A stretch of DNA of 52,010 nucleotides from contig CACIWU010000005.1 of NCBI GenBank assembly GCA_902590435.1, forward strand, positions 1 to 52,010, in the 5' to 3' direction. The notes under the pieces were generated by a model that saw only the letters and a list, made by a program, of their open reading frames with translations, was not told the origin of the DNA and did not search any database. The translations under genes were made by a program, and so were the position numbers. The DNA comes from an uncultured SAR324 cluster bacterium. Its GTDB lineage: Bacteria > SAR324 > NAC60-12. Of the stretch, positions 1 to 10,296 are shown one piece after another. The number at the start of each line of letters is the position of its first letter. The stretch's first letter is position 1.

Positions 1-2742
1 CTCAATTTCTAATGAAATGTTTATTCCTTTCTGAATTTTTACAATGTCTTTCTGACTAAGATTAGTGATGATTTTAGCAGCAATTTTCATTTTATTTCCG
101 AGTTTTTTACCTAAAGTTTTATAATTGGCTTTTGCACTCAAGTTTACAAGTTCTTCTTCATTAGAGGTGATTAAAAGTTCTTTAATGTTTAGTTCATTGG
201 TAATTAAATCAGCTAATTTTTCCAAAACTATTTTTGCTTTCGGATCCCGCGTTACAAGAAAAATTTTTGGCAGAGGTTGTCGTATTTTAAGCTGGTGTTT
301 AGCTCTAAGAGCTCTTCCCATAGAAACAGCTGAAAGAACAATATCCATTTGTTTTTCCAATTCAATGTTTCTAAAATTTGGATCTACTTCTGGAAATAAT
401 GCCAAATGTACACTCTTGTGATCTGTATCTTTTCGAAGTGACATGAATATTCCATCTGCTATATATGGTATGAAAGGAGCTATTATTTTGCTGAATTCTA
501 TTAAAACATTATAAAGTGTTGCATATGCAGCTAGTTTGTCCTGCCCTTGACCTGCTTTCCAAAAACGTCTTCTGCTTCGGCGAATATACCAATTTGTTAA
601 CAGGTCTATAAATCCCACAAATGGTGCTACAGAACGATTTAGATCGTAGTCATCCATTTCCTTTTTAACCTCTTTAATAAGTTTCTGTAATCTTGAAAGA
701 ATCCAGAGATCCATTGGATTATTTTTAATAACTGAAAGATTTTCTGAGGTTGGTTCCCATTCGTCAATTTTTGCGTATGTTGTAAGAAAAGATAATGCAT
801 TCCATAATGGTAATAGTTGTTGCCTTGTTGTTTCTATCAAACCTTTTTCAGAAAAACGTAAATCTTCACCACGAACGGCAGGACTGTTAAGCATATATAG
901 ACGAATAGCATCAGCTCCATATTTGTTTAACATTTCATTGGGATCTGGATAATTTTTGAGTCTTTTGCTCATTTTTTTACCGTCTTCAGCTAAAATCAAT
1001 CCATTGACAATGCAATTATTAAAGGCTGGTGTATCAAACAATGCAGAGCCTAATACTGATAAAGTGTAAAACCATCCACGTGTTTGATCCAATCCCTCGC
1101 AAATAAAATCTGCTGGGAAATTTGATTCAAAAAGCTCTTTATTATCAAAAGGATAATGCTCTTGTGCATATGGCATTGAACCTGATTCAAACCAACAATC
1201 CAGTACTTCTGGCACTCTTTTATATTTTGTCCCGTCCTTTTCAAAAAATATTTTGTCAACAAAATGTTTGTGAATATCTATTATTTTTTGACCTGAAATG
1301 TTTTCCAATTCGGCAACGCTACCTATACATAATAATTTCCCATCTTCACTTTTCCAAACTGGAAGAGGGGTGCCCCAAAAACGATTTCTGCTGATGGCCC
1401 AGTCACGAGCATTTTCTAGCCACTTCCCAAAACGGCCATCACGAATGTGATTAGGAACCCAATGTACTGTTTTATTATGAAAGACCATTCTATCCTTAAT
1501 TTTTTCAACATTTACAAACCAAGTTGATATAGGTTTGTAAATTAAAGGAGTGTCAGTGCGCCAGCAAAAAGGGTAACTATGATTAACCGTCTCATGAAGG
1601 AATATTTTTTTTTCTATTTTTAGATGTTGAATAATTTTTTTTTCTGCATCTTTGATATTAATTCCAGAAATGAAACCCATAAAATTTTTGAAATTACCTT
1701 CTTCATCAACAGGGTCAAATATTGGAATTCCTTCACGTTTGAATATTCTTACGTCATCCTCACCAAAACACGCTAAATGTACTATCCCTGTTCCACTCTC
1801 GTCGCTTACATAATCATCAATCTGCACAGTCCAAGTGTTAGTAAGGTCAACATGTTTTCTAGCAAAATCAAATAGAGGTTCGTATGTTATTCCCTTCAAA
1901 TCAGATCCTAAAAATTCATCTAGCACCTTATAACTTCCATGCTTGAAATATGAATCAATACGACTTTTTGTAAGAATGTATCTGTCTCCACTTTTTTGAT
2001 CTTTTATTGTACAATATTTAAGTTTGGGACCAACACATAATGCCATGTTAGAGGGTAAGGTCCATGGAGTTGTAGTCCATGCTAGAAGATGTAGATTGTC
2101 TTCTCCATTAATTTTGAAACGCATTGTAACTGAAGGATCCTGAATATCTTTATAATTCAAGTTTGCTTCAAAGTTAGAAAGTGGAGTAGAAACTCTCCAT
2201 GAATATGGAACCACTTTCACCCCTTCATATATGAGGCCTTTCTCCCAGAGACGTTTGAAAACCCACCATACAGACTCCATAAAATCAATATCCATAGTTT
2301 TATAATCATTTTCAAAATCAACCCAACGAGCCATTCTTTCAACAGTTTCACGCCATTCTCTTGTGTAACGTAAAACAATTGAGCGGCATTCTTCGTTAAA
2401 GTTTTCTTCTCCAAAATTTTCAATTTCATGTCGTCCATTTAGTTGAAGAGATTGCTCAACCTCATATTCTACAGGCAATCCATGAGTGTCCCAACCAAAA
2501 CGTCTTTCCACTCTATAGCCTTGCATTGTTTTGTATCGTGGTATTACATCTTTGATCGTTCCTGCCAAAAGATGACCGTAATGTGGAAGTCCTGTGGCAA
2601 AAGGCGGCCCATCATAAAAACTGAAAGATTTTTTTTCTGAACGTTCATCAATGGACTTTTGAAAAATATTTTCTTTCCGCCAGAAATCTAATATGCTTTC
2701 TTCCAACTCAGGAAATCCTAGCGTCGTGTTAACTTCTTTCAT
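1..2742 (-). CDS. ileS: isoleucyl-tRNA synthetase, 3' end truncated by window edge
   Basis: Manual minus-strand translation from ATG at 2742: MKEVNTTLGFPELEESILDFWRKENIFQKS...FYDGPPFATGLPHYGHLLAGTIKDVIPRYKTMQGYRVERRFGWDTHGLPVEYE; KMSKR motif near 960-990 (ILAEDGKKMSKRLK). Missing from the ORF track because no stop lies in the window. Confidence 0.95.
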   Translation of the reverse strand, partial: MKEVNTTLGFPELEESILDFWRKENIFQKSIDERSEKKSFSFYDGPPFATGLPHYGHLLAGTIKDVIPRYKTMQGYRVERRFGWDTHGLPVEYEVEQSLQLNGRHEIENFGEENFNEECRSIVLRYTREWRETVERMARWVDFENDYKTMDIDFMESVWWVFKRLWEKGLIYEGVKVVPYSWRVSTPLSNFEANLNYKDIQDPSVTMRFKINGEDNLHLLAWTTTPWTLPSNMALCVGPKLKYCTIKDQKSGDRYILTKSRIDSYFKHGSYKVLDEFLGSDLKGITYEPLFDFARKHVDLTNTWTVQIDDYVSDESGTGIVHLACFGEDDVRIFKREGIPIFDPVDEEGNFKNFMGFISGINIKDAEKKIIQHLKIEKKIFLHETVNHSYPFCWRTDTPLIYKPISTWFVNVEKIKDRMVFHNKTVHWVPNHIRDGRFGKWLENARDWAISRNRFWGTPLPVWKSEDGKLLCIGSVAELENISGQKIIDIHKHFVDKIFFEKDGTKYKRVPEVLDCWFESGSMPYAQEHYPFDNKELFESNFPADFICEGLDQTRGWFYTLSVLGSALFDTPAFNNCIVNGLILAEDGKKMSKRLKNYPDPNEMLNKYGADAIRLYMLNSPAVRGEDLRFSEKGLIETTRQQLLPLWNALSFLTTYAKIDEWEPTSENLSVIKNNPMDLWILSRLQKLIKEVKKEMDDYDLNRSVAPFVGFIDLLTNWYIRRSRRRFWKAGQGQDKLAAYATLYNVLIEFSKIIAPFIPYIADGIFMSLRKDTDHKSVHLALFPEVDPNFRNIELEKQMDIVLSAVSMGRALRAKHQLKIRQPLPKIFLVTRDPKAKIVLEKLADLITNELNIKELLITSNEEELVNLSAKANYKTLGKKLGNKMKIAAKIITNLSQKDIVKIQKGINISLEIE

Positions 2743-2818
2743 GTTATTGAGTTTATTTGTTATTTAATTACTAATAGTGTAAGTCTAATTTGAAATATTT
2801 ATTTGTTTGAGAAGATGA

Positions 2819-3820
2819 TCAAGATCTAGGGATTTCCCTAGAGAATCGAACAGCAAGATGAAAATAATCCATTGCTAATGAACTTAATTCCTCATTCTGT
2901 TGTGCAACTTTCATTTCACATGTTTTAACTCCCTGTTTAAGTGCACAATAAGTTTGAAATAAAGGAAGCATTTTTAACAAATCTTGATCCTTAGAAATCT
3001 CAATATATTGTTTCAAAAAAGTTTTAAGTAGAGTATTTTTATTTTTGCGAGCTAATTCTACGGTTAGAGATGAAACGTCATTTGCTACATCCATAACAGC
3101 GAATTTCTTTTGAACTTCCTGAGGACTGATAAAAAAAACCTGATTCCTATTAACAAAAATATGTTCAGGTAAAAAAGCACCGTGTCCGAAAACAACCTTT
3201 CCATTTCTGAGACGCCTATTGAAAAGTCGCTTGTTCTCATCTATAAATTTTTCCAATGGATGTCTAATCATATCCAAAATAGGTTGAGTTTTAGATGATT
3301 CAAAGTATCGCTTCATTTGAAAAAGTACGTCATCACATAGTGCTCTAAAAGCTTCGGGTTTTGCAGTATCTGCAGATTTGTCTTTTGCCGAAGATATTGA
3401 ATGTATTTCTGCAATTCGGTTAGCAATTTTAACAACAATCTCTTCCGAAATGGTGTTTTTATCTAAAAGTTGACTAAGTTGATTTTTTTCTGGAAGAGCT
3501 TCCATTTTTAATGAATACTCAACAGGAACACCTGATTCCCCGCCAACTTTAATATTTCCTCTTGTTTCCATGATTGGCAGTACTTCTAAATTCCAATCAG
3601 GATTAAAATGTTTGCTAAGCTTACATTCTTCGTGACAAAATGCTTCTTTTATCGCTAATGTTGAATATTCATTACCCGTCTTTTTTATTTTGTAAATAAA
3701 ATTATCTGATCTAAACAGATAAGAAGTAGACGTTTCAATCAAATTTATCTTTTTAGTTTTAATGCCATACGCGGATGGTTTTGATAATGCCTTTACCAAT
3801 TCTGAATTTTTGAATGACAT
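2819..3820 (-). CDS. aminoglycoside phosphotransferase-fold protein (APH domain of the AAA_33/APH bifunctional family), catalytic residues degenerate
   Basis: SYLFRSDNFIYKIKK...EECKLSKHFNPD...VLPI matches the N-lobe of the family; catalytic-loop region reads GHGAFLPEHIF...FFISPQEVQ...MDVANDVSSL. Confidence 0.7.
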   Translation of the reverse strand: MSFKNSELVKALSKPSAYGIKTKKINLIETSTSYLFRSDNFIYKIKKTGNEYSTLAIKEAFCHEECKLSKHFNPDWNLEVLPIMETRGNIKVGGESGVPVEYSLKMEALPEKNQLSQLLDKNTISEEIVVKIANRIAEIHSISSAKDKSADTAKPEAFRALCDDVLFQMKRYFESSKTQPILDMIRHPLEKFIDENKRLFNRRLRNGKVVFGHGAFLPEHIFVNRNQVFFISPQEVQKKFAVMDVANDVSSLTVELARKNKNTLLKTFLKQYIEISKDQDLLKMLPLFQTYCALKQGVKTCEMKVAQQNEELSSLAMDYFHLAVRFSREIPRS

Positions 3821-4002
3821 AGTTCTTTAAGAGAAACGAGCAATTTAATGATTAAAAAAACAAAAAATACGATAAAAATAAAGATCTTATATATTATCAT
3901 TATTTACATTTTTTTCCTAAGAATTAGCAGAAAAAAAATATAATGTATTAATTGTGAAAAGTGATTTTCAGACTTTATTAATAAAATTAAAATACTTTAA
4001 AA

Positions 4003-5223
4003 TTAAATATTAAGAATGTGACCTAGTTTATTTTTTTTTGTGTGCATGTAACTTTTATTGCCTGGATTACTTGGAATTTCGAGAGGGATCCTTTCTAATA
4101 CTTCTAACCCATGACCTTGAACTCCAACAATTTTTCGAGGATTATTTGTCATTAGTTTCATCTTCCGAACTCCCAAAAGATATAACATTTGCGCTCCCAT
4201 TCCATAATCTCTTAAATCAGCTTTAAAACCTAATTTATGATTTGCTTCAACAGTATCAGCTCCATCTTCTTGTAATTTATAAGCCCGAAGTTTATTAATC
4301 AATCCTATACCTCTGCCCTCTTGAGGCAAATAAAGAATTACTCCTTTCCCTTCCGATTGAACTTTTTCCATTGCAGCATGTAGTTGAGGTCCACAATCAC
4401 AACGAAAAGAACCAAAAACATCACCTGTGAGACATTCAGAGTGAACTCTTACAAGTATTGGCTCATTTTCTTCCCATGATCCTTTGATCAAAGCCACATA
4501 GTCGCTGTCATCTAGAACACTTTGAAATCCTACAACTTTAAATTCTCCAAATTTTGTAGGCAAAACTGCTTCTGCTTTTTTTACTACTAGTGTTTCGTTT
4601 TGTTTTCTATATTTTATTAAATCTTTTATAGTGATTATTAAAAGTTTGTGATGTTTTGCAAATTTTATCAAATCAGGAACTCTGGCCATAGTTCCATCTT
4701 CGTTCATAATTTCACAAATTACTCCTCCGGGAGACATTTTAGCCATTCTAGAAAGGTCTACAGCAGCTTCTGTGTGACCTGCCCTTCGCAACACTCCTCC
4801 CTCACATGCAAGTAGAGGAAAAACATGTCCTGGACTGCGAATGTCGCCAATTTTAGCCTTCGGATTTATTGCAGCTTTGATTGTCTTGGCTCTATCAGAT
4901 GCAGATATCCCGGTTGTTACTCCCATTGAAGCTTCAATACTAACAGTAAAATTGGTTCCCAATGCTGAATTGTTGTTATTTACCATTAGAGGTAAATTTA
5001 ATTTTTTTACTGTTTTAGCTTCAAGTGGGAGACATATGAGTCCTCTTCCATATTTAGCCATGAAATTAATTATTTCTGGAGTTGCAGATTCAGCTGCACA
5101 AATGAGATCTCCCTCATTTTCTCTATCTTCATCGTCAACGACTACAACTAATTCTCCACGTGCAATTGATTTAATTGCATCTTCAATTAAATCAAAATTT
5201 TTTTCATTATTTCTCATTATCAA
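4003..5223 (-). CDS. ribBA: bifunctional 3,4-dihydroxy-2-butanone 4-phosphate synthase / GTP cyclohydrolase II
   Basis: RibB motif DDEDRENEGDLICAAE; GCHII zinc motif SECLTGDVFGSFRCDCGPQL and PQEGRGIGL. Confidence 0.95.
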   Translation of the reverse strand: MIMRNNEKNFDLIEDAIKSIARGELVVVVDDEDRENEGDLICAAESATPEIINFMAKYGRGLICLPLEAKTVKKLNLPLMVNNNNSALGTNFTVSIEASMGVTTGISASDRAKTIKAAINPKAKIGDIRSPGHVFPLLACEGGVLRRAGHTEAAVDLSRMAKMSPGGVICEIMNEDGTMARVPDLIKFAKHHKLLIITIKDLIKYRKQNETLVVKKAEAVLPTKFGEFKVVGFQSVLDDSDYVALIKGSWEENEPILVRVHSECLTGDVFGSFRCDCGPQLHAAMEKVQSEGKGVILYLPQEGRGIGLINKLRAYKLQEDGADTVEANHKLGFKADLRDYGMGAQMLYLLGVRKMKLMTNNPRKIVGVQGHGLEVLERIPLEIPSNPGNKSYMHTKKNKLGHILNI

Positions 5224-5271
5224 ATTATTATTAATTTTTTTATACTATTGATAAATTAAATATTAATATTA

Positions 5272-5928
5272 TTATTTAAATTTTACTAGAACCAAGAAGT
5301 CTTTTCCAACTGGCGTAATTGAAATTATTTCAGTTTGTAAAATTTTTTCTAAATTACCTATATTTAAGTTTCCGCACCATGAAAGAGAGTCCTGCCCTCC
5401 AATTATTTTTGGTGCGATAAACAATGCAATATTGTTCACACAATGGCTTTTTAGGAAGCTCGCGTGAATTATGCTTCCACCTTCTACCAATAAATTCTTG
5501 ATTCCAAATTTTCTAAGTTCTGACAAAACCCAGAGAATCTCTGGGGTTTCACTTGGAGCTTCAATAATTTCTAAATTAGATAATTTTGGCCAAACTTTAC
5601 GGCGAGCTTTATTACCCTTGAAAATTATAACAGGGACACCGTCATTTTTAAATACTTGGCTTTGTCTTGGAATACGTGCATTTGAATCTAAGACTATTCT
5701 TATTGGAGATTCCCCATCAATAATATTTCTAACATTTAATTGAGGATCGTCAGCTAAAACTGTATTTATTCCAACTAAAATTGCATCGTTTTTATTCCTT
5801 AATTCATGTACTTCCCTCCTTGCTTTTTCCCCAGTTATCCATTTCGATTTGCCAGATGCAGTCGCAATTTTCCCATCTAAGGATATTGCTGCTTTTAAAG
5901 TGACATTAATTTCTGTGATGTTTTTCAT
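5272..5928 (-). CDS. RibD C-terminal-type reductase (5-amino-6-(5-phosphoribosylamino)uracil reductase-like), no deaminase domain
   Basis: VTLKAAISLDGKIATASGKSKWITGEKARREVHELRNKNDAILVGINTVLADDPQLNVR; LVEGGS.IHASFL; adjacent to ribBA. Confidence 0.85.
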   Translation of the reverse strand: MKNITEINVTLKAAISLDGKIATASGKSKWITGEKARREVHELRNKNDAILVGINTVLADDPQLNVRNIIDGESPIRIVLDSNARIPRQSQVFKNDGVPVIIFKGNKARRKVWPKLSNLEIIEAPSETPEILWVLSELRKFGIKNLLVEGGSIIHASFLKSHCVNNIALFIAPKIIGGQDSLSWCGNLNIGNLEKILQTEIISITPVGKDFLVLVKFK

Positions 5929-6199
5929 CAGAATATTAGATAAGATCCTTTATTAAACTATTTTAAAACTAATAATTAAAAAACAACTATATTTCAATTT
6001 GTGATAAATTCTATAGATATTAAGATAAAACAACAAGGGTTATCAAATTTAAAAACGGGTTACAATCATTTAAACTAAAATAATTTTTATAATTTAAAAA
6101 ATCATTCAAAAGATTTTAATATTGAGGGTTTAAAAACAATCAATAATCATAAAAGTAATAAAAATATAATATTTTTAATTGAAAAAAATCAAAAAAATC

Positions 6200-7228
6200 A
6201 TGTCTGCAATTGGTTTAGGAATAGATACTACTTTTGATGATACTTCTGTAGCTATTCTTTTTGGAAAAAGTGAAATATTAGCAAATCTTACACTTTCTCA
6301 ATTTGAGGATCATGAAGAATTTGGAGGAGTTGTTCCTGAAAGGGCATCTCGAAAACATCTTGAGGTCATACACCATTTAATTTCAAAAGCTTTGAAAGAG
6401 GCTGGTATAGATTTCAAGGAAATTGATTATATTGCAGTTTCAAACTATCCAGGATTGTTAGGTTCTTTATTGGTTGGATTAATGGTAGCAAAAAGTTTAG
6501 CATTTGCACTAAAATGTCCTTTGATTGGAGTAAATCATGTTGAGGCTCATCCTTATGCTAATGTTCTTACATATGGAGAAATAAAGTTCCCTATACTTCA
6601 TTTAGTTGTTGCAGGAGGACACACATTACTTATGAATGCCAAAGAGCATTTCGATTATAAAATTGTTGGTCAAAGTCTAGACGATGCTGCGGGTGAATGT
6701 GTGGATAAAGTAGCTAAAATGTATGGATATCCAATGCCTGGAGGTCCAATTGTGGACAAAGCTGCTCTAGAATATCCCGGAGATGCTTTTTCTTTTCCTC
6801 GTCCTCTCATGCATAAAAAAGATCACAATTTTTCATTCAGTGGTTTGAAAACAGCCATGTTGAGATTTGTTGAAAATAATTCAAAAAAATTTTATACAAG
6901 AAATAATTATTTAAATTTAGATGAGAGAGAAGGCCCTGTTCTATCCTCTTTTTTTCAAAGTGTGATAGACGTTCTAATATACAAAACTTTCAAGGCAGCT
7001 GAAAAATTTGAATTAAAAAATATTTCAGTATCTGGTGGATTGGCGGCTAGCAAGAAGCTAAGATTAGCTTTTGAAGAAGAGGCTGCAAAAAAAAACATAG
7101 ATCTTTTTTATCCTCCACCCAAACTTTGTACTGACAATGCTGCTATGGTAACTTGCCTTGCCGCTCATAGATATGAAGTTAAGCAGTTTGATGATTTGGA
7201 TCTAGAAGCATTCCCAAATCTTATTTGA
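6200..7228 (+). CDS. tsaD: tRNA N6-adenosine threonylcarbamoyltransferase
   Basis: GLGIDTTFDDTSVAI, NHVEAHPYAN metal motif, VAGGHTLL, GGPIVDKAA, SGGLAASKKLR. ORF opens at TTG 6179; the ATG at 6200 gives the more typical N-terminus. Confidence 0.95.
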   Translation: MSAIGLGIDTTFDDTSVAILFGKSEILANLTLSQFEDHEEFGGVVPERASRKHLEVIHHLISKALKEAGIDFKEIDYIAVSNYPGLLGSLLVGLMVAKSLAFALKCPLIGVNHVEAHPYANVLTYGEIKFPILHLVVAGGHTLLMNAKEHFDYKIVGQSLDDAAGECVDKVAKMYGYPMPGGPIVDKAALEYPGDAFSFPRPLMHKKDHNFSFSGLKTAMLRFVENNSKKFYTRNNYLNLDEREGPVLSSFFQSVIDVLIYKTFKAAEKFELKNISVSGGLAASKKLRLAFEEEAAKKNIDLFYPPPKLCTDNAAMVTCLAAHRYEVKQFDDLDLEAFPNLI

Positions 7229-7238
7229 ATTTGAACAA

Positions 7239-8168
7239 TTAAACATTTCTAAAAATTGGAGTACTTGCCCATGAAAGACCAACACCAAATCCAGAAAGAA
7301 TTGCGACTTTCATTTCTAGATTATTGAATTCATTTGCAAGAATCATTGGAACTGAAGAAGAAACCGTGTTGCCATAATTATTAGAGTTGAAAGGACATTT
7401 ATTTCGGGGAACACCAAGTTTATCTGCTATTGAGTTTACTATATGGAGACTTCCTTGATGTAGTAGAAAAAGATCTATTTTTTCGATGGATAGATTGTTT
7501 TCTTTAATTGTTTTTAAAATATTTTTCGGAATTACCCTTACAGTAAAAGAGAAAACTGCACGTCCATTCATTTGGAGAAGACCATTATCACTTACAATTA
7601 TACCTTCTTTTTTTGTACCGTCTGACCCAAAAATAAATTTTCCCAATTCAAAAACTGGTTTATTCGTCATTAATGTAACAGTAGCTCCGTCTCCAAATAA
7701 TGTCGCCGTCTTTTTGTCGTTATTATTAATGATTTTTGAATATGGGTCTGCAGTAAAAAGTAGTCCTTTTTTTAATCCGTTAGATTCCATGAAAGATTTA
7801 ATTATAGAAAGTCCATAAACATAACCGGAACAACCTAAAGAAATGTCAAATGCAGCACAGTCTCGAGGAAACGAAAGTTTTTCATGAATAATTGCGGAAG
7901 TGTGAGGAATTCCATGTCCATCAGGATTTTGAGTACATACGATCAGACAATCGATTTCTTTAGATGTAATTGAATTTTGTTTTTTTAAATTTTTCCAAGC
8001 TTGGACACAAAGATCAGAAGTTTCTTGTTCCATTGACTTTTTCGACAACTCTCTGAAACCTATTTTTTCATGAACAAAAGATTCATTCATATCAAATTTT
8101 TCTAAGGATTTCAAATTTGATGTCCGATTTTCTGGTAAATAAGTCCCAACTTCATTTATGCCAATCAT
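7239..8168 (-). CDS. 3-oxoacyl-ACP synthase III / FabH-like ketoacyl synthase
   Basis: Active-site Cys in DISLGCSGYVYGL, His in LFLLHQGS, Asn in NYGNTVSSSVP; thiolase-fold layout. Confidence 0.85.
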   Translation of the reverse strand: MIGINEVGTYLPENRTSNLKSLEKFDMNESFVHEKIGFRELSKKSMEQETSDLCVQAWKNLKKQNSITSKEIDCLIVCTQNPDGHGIPHTSAIIHEKLSFPRDCAAFDISLGCSGYVYGLSIIKSFMESNGLKKGLLFTADPYSKIINNNDKKTATLFGDGATVTLMTNKPVFELGKFIFGSDGTKKEGIIVSDNGLLQMNGRAVFSFTVRVIPKNILKTIKENNLSIEKIDLFLLHQGSLHIVNSIADKLGVPRNKCPFNSNNYGNTVSSSVPMILANEFNNLEMKVAILSGFGVGLSWASTPIFRNV

Positions 8169-8174
8169 ATTTTT

Positions 8175-9149
8175 TTATTTTTCCTTAGAAAATGGTTTCC
8201 CTATAGCTCTAGGGGCAACAGCTTTACCGACAAAGCCAGCCAAAATGACAACCGTAAGTACATATGGTGACATTTCCAATATACTATCCAATAGTTTCAC
8301 TGGAACAAAATCTTTCAATATTTCAGATATCTCAGGTTTGTCTTTTATAGCAAATAAAATAGAAAATGCTAAGCATGCGAACATTGCATAGAAAGGTCTC
8401 CAGTTCCCAACAATCATTGCTGCCAATGCTAAATAACCTTTCCCAGCTGACATATCTTTTACAAAAAATCCTAAATGTGCTGTAGAGAGATAGGCACCAG
8501 ACATCCCTCCTAGAATTCCGTTTAAAATAAGAGCCTGGTAACGTATTTTATTAACCGATATTCCAGTAGTGTCTACTGCTAAAGGGTTTTCACCCGTGGC
8601 TCTAAGCCGTAAACCAAAACTACTTTTAAATACCAACCATGCAGTTAAAGGTACACTTAAAAAAGCAATGTAAACTAAAATGTTATGACCACTTATTAAT
8701 TCAAAATATATTTTTCCTAATATTGGAAAATTTTTTAAAACTTCTGAAAAAGGTAATTCAATCGGTAGGAATCGTGCCTCTTTTGGGAGTTGTGGAGTTG
8801 TTCCACCCATACCAAACCATGCATTCGCAAGAACAACCGTCAAGCCCATCGCAAAAATATTAATAGCAACACAAGAAACTACTTGATTACCTTTTTTTGT
8901 TACGCTGGCATATCCATGAATTAATGAAAAAATTATACCGATACAAATAGAACCTATGAGCCCAATCCACGCAGATTGACTCCAATGAGCAACTGTAGCT
9001 GCAACAAAAGCCCCACCTAACATTTTCCCTTCCAATCCAAAATCTATAACTCCAGATCTTTCTGCAAAAATACCTCCCATTGCGGCAAAAACAAATGGCA
9101 CTGAAATCCTAAGTGTTCCATCTAATATTAATATTAAATCATTCCACAT
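8175..9149 (-). CDS. nucleoside-type ABC transporter permease (NupQ/YufQ-like)
   Basis: MWNDLILILDGTLRISVPFVFAAMGGIFAERSGVIDFGLEGKMLGGAF, typical of BPD_transp_2 permeases partnered with BMP proteins. Confidence 0.9.
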   Translation of the reverse strand: MWNDLILILDGTLRISVPFVFAAMGGIFAERSGVIDFGLEGKMLGGAFVAATVAHWSQSAWIGLIGSICIGIIFSLIHGYASVTKKGNQVVSCVAINIFAMGLTVVLANAWFGMGGTTPQLPKEARFLPIELPFSEVLKNFPILGKIYFELISGHNILVYIAFLSVPLTAWLVFKSSFGLRLRATGENPLAVDTTGISVNKIRYQALILNGILGGMSGAYLSTAHLGFFVKDMSAGKGYLALAAMIVGNWRPFYAMFACLAFSILFAIKDKPEISEILKDFVPVKLLDSILEMSPYVLTVVILAGFVGKAVAPRAIGKPFSKEK

Positions 9150-9183
9150 AAAAATTCTTTCAATATGCTATTCTAACAGCTAA

Positions 9184-10296
9184 TCAGAATAATTTAGTTA
9201 CATTAATTTTTGGCAAAAAATGTTTTACAATATTTTCTATTTGTGGTCTGAAAAGATTTTCAAGTGCTCCAGCAAATAGTATTACCAAACCTTGAATAAG
9301 AACAACCATATGTCGATCTATAGATTGAACTTCAAAAGAAAGTTCTGCTCCACCCTGATAAAGAATCCCAAATAATAGCGAGGCCAAAAGAATACCCAAA
9401 GGATGATTTCGGCCAATCAGAGAAACTGCAATTCCAGTGAATCCTATCCCTTCTTGAAAATTTAGCATTATTCTGTGACTAGATCCCATAATTTCATTGA
9501 TACCTACAAACCCCGATAATCCTCCACCAATAGTCATAGCAATAACAATGTTCCGAGATACATTTATTCCTGCATAAATGGCTGCCGATTCGCTCGTCCC
9601 AACGGTTCTCAATTCATATCCCCAGCGGGTATACCAAATAAAACGCCACACCAAAAATAAACAAACTAAGGCAAAGAAAAATGTTCCATTTAGAGGAGTT
9701 TGGGTTATTATTATTCCAAACCAGTCAAATATTTCATGCATTTGAGGAATCCAAACTTTTTCAGCAAAAACTCTTGATTCAGGAGACATTTTTTCGGGAG
9801 GTCTTAGAACATGTGATAGGAGGTATACCATGACTACTGAAGCTATAAAATTGAACATAATTGTTGTTACAACCTCATGACTACCATGCCTACCTTTTAA
9901 ATATCCTGGAATAGCTCCCCAAAGTCCCCCAAAAATTATTGAAACTACTACTGCTAATGGAAATACCAGCAAAAGTGGCCAGTTTTCAAACCAAAGACAT
10001 ATCAATCCAACAGCCATCCCTCCAATATATGCCTGTCCCTCTGCACCAATATTGAACAATCCACAATGGAAACACACTGCAAATGCTAACCCAGTAAAAA
10101 TGAAATTTGTGGTGTAATAAAGAGTGTATCCCAAACCTTCTTCATAACCAAAAGCACCATATAGCATTGTTTTTAAGGCAAACCAAGGATCTTCGCCAAG
10201 AGACCAAATTACGATACCAGAAATAATAAAAGCAACTAAAAGATTGGTTGTTGTAATTAGAGTAACTATAATATTGTTAGTTCTGCTTTCTTTCAT
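9184..10296 (-). CDS. nucleoside-type ABC transporter permease (NupP/YufP-like)
   Basis: GLAFAVCFHCGLFNIGAEGQAYIGG; overlaps the stop of the upstream ATPase gene by 4 nt. Confidence 0.9.
   Translation of the reverse strand: MKESRTNNIIVTLITTTNLLVAFIISGIVIWSLGEDPWFALKTMLYGAFGYEEGLGYTLYYTTNFIFTGLAFAVCFHCGLFNIGAEGQAYIGGMAVGLICLWFENWPLLLVFPLAVVVSIIFGGLWGAIPGYLKGRHGSHEVVTTIMFNFIASVVMVYLLSHVLRPPEKMSPESRVFAEKVWIPQMHEIFDWFGIIITQTPLNGTFFFALVCLFLVWRFIWYTRWGYELRTVGTSESAAIYAGINVSRNIVIAMTIGGGLSGFVGINEIMGSSHRIMLNFQEGIGFTGIAVSLIGRNHPLGILLASLLFGILYQGGAELSFEVQSIDRHMVVLIQGLVILFAGALENLFRPQIENIVKHFLPKINVTKLF

Noticed and set aside
125-421. 98-aa plus-strand ORF in the ileS region
   Set aside because: Antisense to the clear minus-strand ileS frame; no signal or motif.
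1050-2438. Several short ORFs (1050-1262, 1122-1394, 2217-2438) suggesting an independent gene region
   Set aside because: They overlap ileS out of frame; the long ileS frame is open throughout and was only missing because it lacks a stop in the window.
5929-6178. Possible FMN riboswitch upstream of the riboflavin genes
   Set aside because: No conserved RFN-element core was visible; region is simple AT-rich sequence.
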